From positions 1 through 12,503 of the forward strand of contig CALDJI010000323.1 in NCBI GenBank assembly GCA_937901805.1: a DNA stretch of 12,503 nt. The letters are read 5' to 3'. The position numbers and the translations under genes were made by a program. Positions 7,710-12,503 of the stretch are shown here, piece after piece; the first letter of the stretch is position 1; each line of letters starts with the position of its first letter. Source of the DNA: an uncultured Clostridia bacterium. Lineage in GTDB: Bacteria; Bacillota; Clostridia; Oscillospirales; Ruminococcaceae. Below the pieces are notes generated by a model, which had not been told where the DNA came from, did no database searches, and saw nothing but the letters and a program-made list of their open reading frames with translations.

Positions 7710-8138
7710 CTATTTTGAAAAACTTCCTTCCCCGCCCATCAACAGGGTCATCTCTTCAATCCGATCCAATGGGAACGGAGGCAAACAGAGTGGCTTCATT
7801 GCAATGGACATCAGTTTCATGGGGTTATCGTCTGCAGCAATCCGGTTGGAACTGAGTGCGCCGCATCTCCGGCAGCGATGAATAATTGCCCATTCCCCGT
7901 TCTTCCTTACCAAAACGGCGATCGGTTCCATAATACCGCCGCAGTTTGCATCCCTGTCACCCGGCTCTCTGTCAACATGAAGGCTTGTCAGGCAATTGGG
8001 ACAATGGTTTCGGTGATCGCTGCCTGCTCCTCCGGAAACAACCGGGCGTCCGCAAACTTTACAGACAAAACTTTCTGTACAGGCATGGGTCTTATAATAT
8101 CCTTTTTCGTATTTTTTCCTTTTATTTTCCCGATTCAT
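7710..8138 (-). CDS. RNHCP-domain zinc-finger protein, function unknown
   Basis: 142 residues. The name-giving motif RNHCPNC lies at residues 43-49. Cysteine pairs at 26/29 (CKVC), 46/49 (CPNC) and 89/92 (CRRC), plus Cys66 and several His, suggest two zinc ribbons. The first 16 residues are very basic, so nucleic-acid contact is possible but unproven. The family is widespread in bacteria and is known only as a conserved domain of unknown function. The start is supported by AAGGAG (8148-8153) 9 nt upstream. It has its own extended -10 promoter and converges on the glycan block, ending near the shared terminator. Nothing nearby points to a role. Confidence 0.8.
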   Translation of the reverse strand: MNRENKRKKYEKGYYKTHACTESFVCKVCGRPVVSGGAGSDHRNHCPNCLTSLHVDREPGDRDANCGGIMEPIAVLVRKNGEWAIIHRCRRCGALSSNRIAADDNPMKLMSIAMKPLCLPPFPLDRIEEMTLLMGGEGSFSK

Positions 8139-8162
8139 GGGAGAATTCTCCTTATCCTAAAT

Positions 8163-8171
8163 TTTATAACA
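8163..8171 (-). promoter_or_regulatory. Extended -10 for the RNHCP gene
   Basis: On the minus strand TGT-TATAAA forms an extended -10. The -35 position (8186-8191, TAAATA) is poor. Predicted start is near 8156, about 18 nt before the ATG and just ahead of the ribosome site. It lies right after the minus-strand terminator at 8203-8233, so the RNHCP gene appears to be insulated from upstream transcription. Confidence 0.4.
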
Positions 8172-8202
8172 GTTTTGTTGGATTCTATTTAGGACAAACA
8201 AT

Positions 8203-8233
8203 AAAAAACGGACGACACCGGTTGGGTCGTCCG
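8203..8233 (-). terminator. Rho-independent terminator of a short minus-strand transcript
   Basis: CGGACGAC (8209-8216) pairs perfectly with GTCGTCCG (8226-8233) around a 9-nt loop. On the minus strand the stem is followed at once by six T residues (8203-8208), the textbook form of an intrinsic terminator. No annotated minus-strand gene lies between it and spoIIR, so it implies a separate short transcript. Confidence 0.75.
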
Positions 8234-8447
8234 TATGCTCTATTTTACAGGTATACTCCAAAACAGCAGAAATGAAAGAGTACGCAAAAATACCCTTTTT
8301 TCCTGCGTTTCAAATAAGAATGCTTGATAGAGAATATCTGCAAAATAAGTACAACAAAAGACCCACCTTTGTTAAGATGAGAACCAATTTGATTGTCCTA
8401 AATTTAGCAGATAGCCGACATCAAGCCATTCCTCCTTCTATATATTT
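8203..8447 (-). ncRNA. Putative short transcript (about 240 nt) with tiny reading frames only
   Basis: A promoter at 8454-8482 and the terminator at 8203-8233 frame this stretch on the minus strand. An AAGGAGG ribosome site (8431-8437) starts about 10 nt after the predicted transcription start, so translation is likely. The best-placed ATG (8421, spacing 9) encodes only five residues (MSAIC) before TAA. A second frame, from ATG 8429 to the stop at 8310, holds 39 codons, of which the third is TGA. Downstream of that TGA it reads as a basic then strongly hydrophobic peptide (KLVLILTKVGLLLYLF), which could also begin at a TTG (8387) with AGGA 8 nt before it. It could be a small regulatory RNA, a small membrane peptide, or a decayed gene. 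The existence of a transcript is inferred from signals alone. Confidence 0.4.
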
Positions 8448-8453
8448 TAGATT

Positions 8454-8482
8454 ATTTTATCATAGTGATCATAAAAATGCAA
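8454..8482 (-). promoter_or_regulatory. Sigma-A type promoter of the short minus-strand unit
   Basis: TTGCAT (8477-8482) and TAAAAT (8454-8459) are separated by exactly 17 bp, and TG sits one base before the -10 (extended form). This is among the best promoter matches in the window. Predicted start is near 8447. It fires away from spoIIR. Confidence 0.6.
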
Positions 8483-8523
8483 TCATTTTTAAAGCTGGAT
8501 TTTCTTACAAAGAACAGTTCAGT

Positions 8524-8552
8524 GAATATTTTCAAACATACCGGACATACTC
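8524..8552 (+). promoter_or_regulatory. Possible sigma-F promoter for spoIIR
   Basis: GAATA (8524-8528) resembles the sigma-F -35 (GYATA). After 14 bp, GGACATACT (8543-8551) matches the GGnnAnAnT core of the sigma-F -10. In Bacillus subtilis spoIIR is transcribed by sigma-F in the forespore. The match is partial and the spacer is about one base short, so this is a candidate only. Confidence 0.3.
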
Positions 8553-8582
8553 TAGGCAACGACAGCAAAGGAGTAAACGAAA

Positions 8583-9212
8583 ATGACACAGCGCAAAAAA
8601 CTTATTATTTCCGTTTTTATGGGGGTTATTCTCTCTGTTCTGATTTCCATGACCGCGGATTTTACCGCTTTTGCCGGAGAATGCTCGGATATCCGCGAAG
8701 AAATCGTGCGTATCCATATCCTTGCCAACTCCAACACGCATCAAGATCAGGAATTGAAGCTCAAAATACGGGATCGTATTTTGCAGGAATGTTCTGATAT
8801 TTTTGTTACAGGCGGCACAAAGCAGGACGCTTTAGATACCCTTTCCCTCCACTTACCCCAGTTAAAGCTGGCCGCAGAACAGGAGCTGGAGCGCCTCGGA
8901 TTTGCTTATCCGATCCGTGTCCGTCTGGAACAGGCCTATTTTACTACCCGAGTCTATGACAATCTTACCCTTCCTGCGGGAACTTATGATGCACTGAGGA
9001 TCGAAATCGGGCAGGCGGCGGGCCATAACTGGTGGTGCATTGCATTTCCGCAGATGTGCCTGCCGGCGGCAGAACAGAAAACGCCTTCTGATCAGATTTT
9101 CTCAGAGCGGCAAGAGGATATTATGGAAAATTCTCGGAAATATGAGGTGAAGTTTGCCATTGTTGAATTCTTTGAATCCATTGGTCAAAAAATTTCTGAA
9201 TGGTTTGAATAA
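8583..9212 (+). CDS. spoIIR: Stage II sporulation protein R
   Basis: 209 residues. SpoIIR is made in the forespore, secreted into the intermembrane space, and triggers SpoIIGA to process pro-sigma-E in the mother cell. A hydrophobic N-terminal signal or anchor spans residues 7-31, ending in an AFA-like cleavage site. The family core VRIHILANSN (42-51) is followed by DQELKLKIRDRIL. The second signature, NWWCIAFPQMC (149-159), is also intact. AAAGGAG lies about 9 nt before the ATG. The length is typical, with a somewhat short C-terminal tail. The gene stands first in a short plus-strand unit with the DUF378 gene. It shows that the organism is a spore former or descends from one. Confidence 0.93.
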   Translation: MTQRKKLIISVFMGVILSVLISMTADFTAFAGECSDIREEIVRIHILANSNTHQDQELKLKIRDRILQECSDIFVTGGTKQDALDTLSLHLPQLKLAAEQELERLGFAYPIRVRLEQAYFTTRVYDNLTLPAGTYDALRIEIGQAAGHNWWCIAFPQMCLPAAEQKTPSDQIFSERQEDIMENSRKYEVKFAIVEFFESIGQKISEWFE

Positions 9213-9281
9213 TCCCTATTTTCCAGTTCATACTAAAGACAGAAATCAAACGGCTCAGCCGGCCTTAAAGGAGATGTTTTT

Positions 9282-9488
9282 GTGTTTAATAAAATTGCAC
9301 TCATTCTAGTCATCATCGGCGCCCTGAACTGGGGAAGCATTGGCATTTTTTCTTTTGATATTGTCGCATGGCTATTTGGCGGCCAGGGGGCAATCATCAG
9401 CCGAATTGTATATACACTCGTTGCCATTGCGGGCATCTGGTGTATTTCCCTTTTGTTCCGCGACAGGGACACAGCAGATTCCCATTAA
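9282..9488 (+). CDS. DUF378 family small membrane protein
   Basis: 68 residues with two predicted membrane helices (about 4-32 and 37-60). The sequence IALILVIIGALNWGSIGIFSFDIVAWLFGG fits the conserved DUF378 pattern (YuzA-like in Bacillus), including the NWG turn and the second-helix start GAIISRIVYTLVAIAG. The start is GTG, supported by AAAGGAG (9267-9273) 8 nt upstream. The last residues are charged and probably cytosolic. Family function is unknown. It lies 69 bp after spoIIR with no terminator between them, so it may be cotranscribed, and a strong terminator follows. Confidence 0.88.
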   Translation: MFNKIALILVIIGALNWGSIGIFSFDIVAWLFGGQGAIISRIVYTLVAIAGIWCISLLFRDRDTADSH

Positions 9489-9513
9489 CGAACCTCCATA
9501 CCCCATATTGCAG

Positions 9514-9551
9514 AAAGACCATACCGAACAGTTTCGGTATGGTCTTTTTTT
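9514..9551 (+). terminator. Rho-independent terminator after the DUF378 gene
   Basis: AAAGACCATACCGAA (9514-9528) pairs fully with TTCGGTATGGTCTTT (9533-9547) around a 4-nt loop (CAGT), and the T-run continues to 9551. It ends the spoIIR-DUF378 unit. Confidence 0.92.
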
Positions 9552-9570
9552 GCTTTTAATCAGAAAGGAA

Positions 9571-9616
9571 AAAAGAGCGGCTTCTGCTGTCAAATACAAA
9601 CAGAAGCCGTTTTTTA
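9571..9616. terminator. Rho-independent terminator after the Rrf2 gene
   Basis: CGGCTTCTG (9578-9586) pairs with CAGAAGCCG (9601-9609) around a 14-nt loop. On the minus strand the stem is followed by CTCTTTTTT, which would end the Rrf2 transcript. On the plus strand it is followed by TTTTTTATT, so it may also back up the preceding terminator. Confidence 0.8.
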
Positions 9617-9622
9617 TTCATA

Positions 9623-10030
9623 TTATGTATTAGAAGATGGACACTCAAAAGTAACGGCATCCAGCCTCTTGGCTACATCTCTGGAAATCTCTGCGAAAAC
9701 AGCATGGAACCGGCAGGGACCGTCACTGTGATCATTGGTACACTCAAATCCCGGATTCAGACAGCGGCTGAGAACATAAGATCCCTCCACGGTCTCAATC
9801 ACTTCTTTGAGCGTAATCTCATTTGGTTTTTTTGCCAGTTCATAACCGCCCTGCATGCCTTTAAAGGATTTGACAATTCCGCTTGCCACTAATTTCCGGA
9901 GAATTTTTAAGGCAAACCGAAGCGTAACCCCCGTACTCTCGGAAATTTTACGCGCATCCATTCGGACGCCGGATTTACACAGACAATTGACAATACGGAT
10001 TGCATAATCAGACTCCAATGTGATATGCAT
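9623..10030 (-). CDS. Rrf2-family transcriptional regulator with probable Fe-S cluster ligands
   Basis: 135 residues. The winged helix-turn-helix covers residues 1-85: MHITLESDYAIRIV opens the family domain, a recognition-type helix follows near 36-50, and GGYELAKKP (61-69) is the wing. Three cysteines at 90, 97 and 106, followed by His109, resemble the Cys3/His set that binds a 2Fe-2S cluster in IscR (there the third Cys and the His are also spaced C-x2-H). The C-x6-C-x8-C spacing is longer than in E. coli IscR and could suit an NsrR- or RirA-like sensor of nitric oxide, iron or redox state. AAGGAG lies 9 nt before the ATG. A long inverted repeat covers its own promoter, so autoregulation is likely. 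No isc, suf or nitrosative-stress gene lies nearby in this window, so the regulon is unknown. Confidence 0.87.
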   Translation of the reverse strand: MHITLESDYAIRIVNCLCKSGVRMDARKISESTGVTLRFALKILRKLVASGIVKSFKGMQGGYELAKKPNEITLKEVIETVEGSYVLSRCLNPGFECTNDHSDGPCRFHAVFAEISRDVAKRLDAVTFECPSSNT

Positions 10031-10044
10031 GCGCGCCCACTCCT

Positions 10045-10079
10045 TACTATACTAAAATACTATATAATTTAGTATAGTA
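10045..10079 (-). promoter_or_regulatory. Palindromic operator of the Rrf2 regulator
   Basis: Arms of 12 bp (10045-10056 and 10068-10079) are exact inverted copies around an 11-bp AT-only-but-one spacer. The core is ACTATACTAAA. The site overlaps the -10 element and the predicted start (about 10064), and its downstream edge touches the ribosome site (10040-10045). A bound protein would block transcription. An Rrf2-family autorepressor is the natural candidate. Confidence 0.7.
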
Positions 10080-10099
10080 CAACAAAAAAAGAATGTCAA
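10071..10099 (-). promoter_or_regulatory. Consensus promoter of the Rrf2 gene
   Basis: On the minus strand a perfect TTGACA (10094-10099) and TATACT (10071-10076) are separated by 17 bp. The -10 lies inside the right arm of the inverted repeat. It is the strongest housekeeping-type promoter in the window, as expected where a repressor sets the output. Confidence 0.8.
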
Positions 10100-10115
10100 T
10101 GGAAAATCCACAGAA

Positions 10116-11189
10116 TTAGTCTAAAAAGTCTTTCAAACGCTTACTGCGGCTTGGATGACGCCGTTTTCTCCGCCCTTTGGCCTCGATCTGGCGGATACGC
10201 TCACGGGTAACATTGAACTCTTTGCCAACTTCCTCCAAGGTACGGGAACGCCCGTCTTCCAGTCCAAAACGCAGGCGTAATACTTTTTCTTCTCTTGGGG
10301 TCAAGGTGGACAGTACGTCTGAGAGCTGCTCTTTAAGCAGGGTATGGGAAGCCGCTTCTGCCGGAGCCGGCGCATCGTCGTCCGGGATAAAATCCCCAAG
10401 ATGGCTGTCCTCTTCCTCACCAATCGGGGTTTCCAGAGAAACCGGTTCCTGGGCTACCCGCATGATTTCGCGCACCTTGTCAACCGGCATATCCAGTTCC
10501 GCTGCAATTTCATCCGCAGATGGATCATGCCCGTTTTTGTGCAGAAGCTGGCTGGTCACCTTTTTCACCTTGTTGATGGTTTCCACCATATGCACCGGAA
10601 TGCGGATTGTCCTCGCCTGATCTGCAATCGCGCGGGTAATCGCCTGACGAATCCACCAGGTCGCATAGGTGGAAAACTTAAATCCCTTGGTATGGTCAAA
10701 CTTTTCCACCGCTTTTATCAGGCCGAGGTTTCCCTCTTGGATCAGATCCAAAAACTGCATCCCGCGTCCTACATAGCGTTTTGCAATGCTGACAACCAGA
10801 CGCAGGTTTGCCTCTGCCAGGCGTTTCCTTGCCTCCTCATCTCCCTGTTCCATCCTGGTGGCAAGGTCAATTTCCTCTTCCGGAGTAAGCAGAGGCACGC
10901 GCCCAATTTCTTTGAGATACACTTTTACCGGGTCGTCAATACTGATTCCCTCGGAGGCAAGGCTGGATTCCAGATCCTCATTTTTCAGCTCTTCCATTCC
11001 ATCGTCCGCGAAATCTTCAACGATTTCCACGTTCATGCTTTCCAATGTATCATACAGTTTTTCAACACGCTCCACATCAAAATCCAGTTCTTCCAGCGCA
11101 TCGTTGATTTCTTTCGTGGTCAACTGGCCTTTCTGTTTGCCGTGTTCGAGTAATTCTTTTAAAACATCTTTTTTTTCCTGATTTGGCAT
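10116..11189 (-). CDS. rpoD: Primary RNA polymerase sigma factor (SigA/RpoD), with unusual residues in region 4.2
   Basis: 357 residues from the ATG at 11189, the usual size for Gram-positive SigA. The N-terminal helical domain is followed by region 1.2 ([17 protein letters not shown]), an intact region 2 ([48 protein letters not shown]), region 3 and region 4 ([26 protein letters not shown]). Just after QIEAK the expected ALRKLRHPSRS reads [11 protein letters not shown]: Ala to Gly and two Leu to Arg, coded at 10161-10175. Each differs from a GCG or CTG codon by one middle-base change to G. This is discussed as a finding. Start choice: a TTG at 11195 has GGGAG 6 nt before it, the ATG at 11189 has it 12 nt before, and a GTG at 11258 would lengthen the protein to 380 residues with poor ribosome support. 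It follows dnaG closely, as in the macromolecular-synthesis operon, and would direct most vegetative promoters, including those annotated here. Confidence 0.95.
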   Translation of the reverse strand: MPNQEKKDVLKELLEHGKQKGQLTTKEINDALEELDFDVERVEKLYDTLESMNVEIVEDFADDGMEELKNEDLESSLASEGISIDDPVKVYLKEIGRVPLLTPEEEIDLATRMEQGDEEARKRLAEANLRLVVSIAKRYVGRGMQFLDLIQEGNLGLIKAVEKFDHTKGFKFSTYATWWIRQAITRAIADQARTIRIPVHMVETINKVKKVTSQLLHKNGHDPSADEIAAELDMPVDKVREIMRVAQEPVSLETPIGEEEDSHLGDFIPDDDAPAPAEAASHTLLKEQLSDVLSTLTPREEKVLRLRFGLEDGRSRTLEEVGKEFNVTRERIRQIEAKGRRKRRHPSRSKRLKDFLD

Positions 11190-11264
11190 AGACAATTTCC
11201 ACTCCCTGCCGCCTTTCGAAAAGGCGTTGATTTCATCTATCTCAAAACAAAGGGACACCCTTTG

Positions 11265-12503
11265 TCATTTCCTCTTTTTCAGACCTTCAATATATTTCCG
11301 GAGTTGTTCACTGTTCATCTGCTTGACGTCCTGCACGGAGAGTTTTTGTTTTTCCTCTTTAAGCGCTCTCACATAGTCCATAACCTCTTCCCTGGTGTGG
11401 TTAATATCGTGGAACGCAGCCAGAATGGCACTAATCCGCCCCATCTGATCGGAATCAAATACAGAAGACAAGGCCATCAGATCAATGGATTTTCCTTCTT
11501 GAAGCCGGTTTACGAGCACCTCATAGATGTTACGGTTAAAATCGGTTATAAACTCCTCCGGTTTTAGTCCCTGCGACAGTTCGCGGACAAAATCCGGATT
11601 TTTCATTACCGCAGAGATCAGTCCTTCCTCTGCGCGCGCCGCCTTCGGATAAATCCTGCGCTGGGGGTTCAAACGGTCATTTTTCTCAAATCCCGCCAAG
11701 TGCAGATCTTTGCGCTCCTGATTCCGTTTACGGTAGAAATTCTGTTTCATATAGTCCTGTACCTGAAGCTTGACCGCTTCTTTGGAAACATCCGTCTCCC
11801 CTGCAATCTTTGCCGCATAGACGTCGATTTCCACCGGGGAACGGATCCCGGCAAGGATTTTTGCCGCCTCTTTGAGGTAGCCGACCTTTCCATCCGCTGT
11901 TTCCAAATCAAAATTACCCCTGGCCTTGGCGAGTTCAAATTCCATCGCATTGGAGCAGCCTTCCAAAAGGAGTTTAAATCGCGTCGCCCCAAACCGCTTG
12001 ATATATTCATCCGGATCTTTCGCGTCCGGAATCGAAAGGATCCGTACCTTGATACCGGTTTCTTCAAACAGAGAGAGCGCCCGTTTGGTCGCTGTCTGCC
12101 CTGCGGAATCGGAATCATAGGCAATGATGACTTCCTTTGCATATTGTGCAATCATCCGCGCCTGATCCGCTGTCAGGGAGGTCCCCAGCGTGGCCACCGC
12201 ATTAGTAAAGCCCGCTTGGTGCATTGCGATGACATCCATATACCCTTCTCCCAGGATCAGGGAACGCTCTTTGGTATTTTTCGCAAAATTAAGTGCAAAA
12301 AGGTTGCGGCTCTTTTTAAAGACCGGCGTATCCGCGGAGTTTAAATATTTGGGTTTGGAATCATCCAATACCCTTCCCCCGAAACCGATGACATTTCCGC
12401 GCACATCAATGATCGGAAACATAAACCGGTTGCGGAACTGGTCGTAATAAGAACCATTCCTGCCTTTGGAGACCAGCGCCGCCTGATATAGCTCCTCATC
12501 CGA
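11265..12503 (-). CDS. dnaG: DNA primase, N-terminal part off the window
   Basis: The C-terminal 412 residues of DnaG are visible; the zinc-binding domain and the start lie beyond the right edge. The visible part begins within the RNA-polymerase core, with DQFRNRFMFPIIDVRGNVIGFGGRVL. The TOPRIM motifs follow: ILGEGYMDVIA with the metal-binding Glu, and AYDSDSAGQ with the Asp pair. The C-terminal helicase-interacting region runs to KKRK and the stop. DnaG makes the RNA primers for replication at the fork and contacts DnaB through its C-terminal domain. The stop lies 75 bp upstream of the preferred rpoD start, with no terminator between, so both are likely on one transcript. No frameshift is seen. 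Confidence 0.95.
   Translation of the reverse strand, partial: SDEELYQAALVSKGRNGSYYDQFRNRFMFPIIDVRGNVIGFGGRVLDDSKPKYLNSADTPVFKKSRNLFALNFAKNTKERSLILGEGYMDVIAMHQAGFTNAVATLGTSLTADQARMIAQYAKEVIIAYDSDSAGQTATKRALSLFEETGIKVRILSIPDAKDPDEYIKRFGATRFKLLLEGCSNAMEFELAKARGNFDLETADGKVGYLKEAAKILAGIRSPVEIDVYAAKIAGETDVSKEAVKLQVQDYMKQNFYRKRNQERKDLHLAGFEKNDRLNPQRRIYPKAARAEEGLISAVMKNPDFVRELSQGLKPEEFITDFNRNIYEVLVNRLQEGKSIDLMALSSVFDSDQMGRISAILAAFHDINHTREEVMDYVRALKEEKQKLSVQDVKQMNSEQLRKYIEGLKKRK

Larger units (their letters stand above)
8234..8582. other. Region without a clear protein gene upstream of spoIIR
   Basis: This AT-rich stretch contains the minus-strand promoter and tiny frames described separately, and the possible spoIIR promoter near its right end. 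A plus-strand open frame at 8272-8586 exists but has no ribosome site and no family resemblance, so it is not annotated. I see no repeats, tRNA or mobile-element ends. Confidence 0.5.

Noticed and set aside
8272..8586. A 104-codon plus-strand open frame whose stop overlaps the spoIIR start as ATGA
   Set aside because: It has no ribosome site and no family resemblance, an unusual Arg/Lys/Tyr/Phe-rich composition, and it overlaps a strong minus-strand promoter, ribosome site and terminator.
10344..11153. A 269-codon plus-strand open frame across rpoD
   Set aside because: It is a shadow frame opposite a conserved sigma factor gene, with no ribosome site or recognisable domain.
1..12503. CRISPR arrays, tRNA or rRNA genes, insertion sequences, phage or toxin-antitoxin modules
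   Set aside because: No regularly spaced repeats, cloverleaf, transposase or integrase motifs, or mobile-element ends were seen on either strand.

Overview
The window looks like a chromosomal segment of an endospore-forming Firmicute, probably a clostridium-like one. The evidence is a spoIIR homologue, a short SigA-type primary sigma factor encoded just downstream of dnaG, strong AAGGAGG ribosome sites, and mid-range base composition with AT-rich intergenic DNA. The family assignments come from recognised motifs, not from a database search.

Layout: (1) 1-449, minus: the N-terminal part of a HAD-family phosphatase, cut by the window edge. (2) 450-612: a divergent promoter region with an extended -10 on each strand. 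(3) 613-7611, plus: a co-directional block that starts with a DivIVA-like coiled-coil protein. A 244-bp leader with a long hairpin follows, then five surface-glycan genes: a membrane UDP-GlcNAc 4,6-dehydratase (CapD/EpsC/PglF type), a polyprenyl-phosphate sugar-1-P transferase, a GT2 glycosyltransferase with a C-terminal membrane part, a TviB/WbpA-class nucleotide-sugar 6-dehydrogenase, and a GT4 glycosyltransferase. These genes overlap or nearly touch. The block ends at a perfect 16-bp terminator that can serve both strands. (4) 7710-8138, minus: an RNHCP-domain zinc-finger protein. (5) 8139-8582: no clear gene, but on the minus strand a promoter, a strong ribosome site and a terminator frame a short transcript with only tiny reading frames. 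(6) 8583-9488, plus: spoIIR with a possible sigma-F promoter, then a DUF378 membrane protein. (7) 9514-9616: two back-to-back terminators. (8) 9623-10030, minus: an Rrf2-family regulator with Cys/His residues for an Fe-S cluster; its promoter is overlaid by a 12-bp-arm inverted repeat. (9) 10116-12503, minus: rpoD (sigA) preceded by dnaG, whose 5' end lies outside the window.

How the glycan genes fit together: the dehydratase and the dehydrogenase would make a 4-keto-6-deoxy sugar and a uronic acid derivative from UDP-activated N-acetylhexosamines. The sugar-phosphate transferase would load the first sugar on undecaprenyl phosphate, and the GT2 and GT4 enzymes would extend it. No flippase, polymerase or ligase is present here.

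I did not find a clearly new system. The items most worth a second look are three clustered non-conservative substitutions in the most conserved part of sigma region 4.2, the compact minus-strand unit upstream of spoIIR, the Rrf2 promoter/operator overlap, and the leader between the DivIVA-like gene and the glycan genes.
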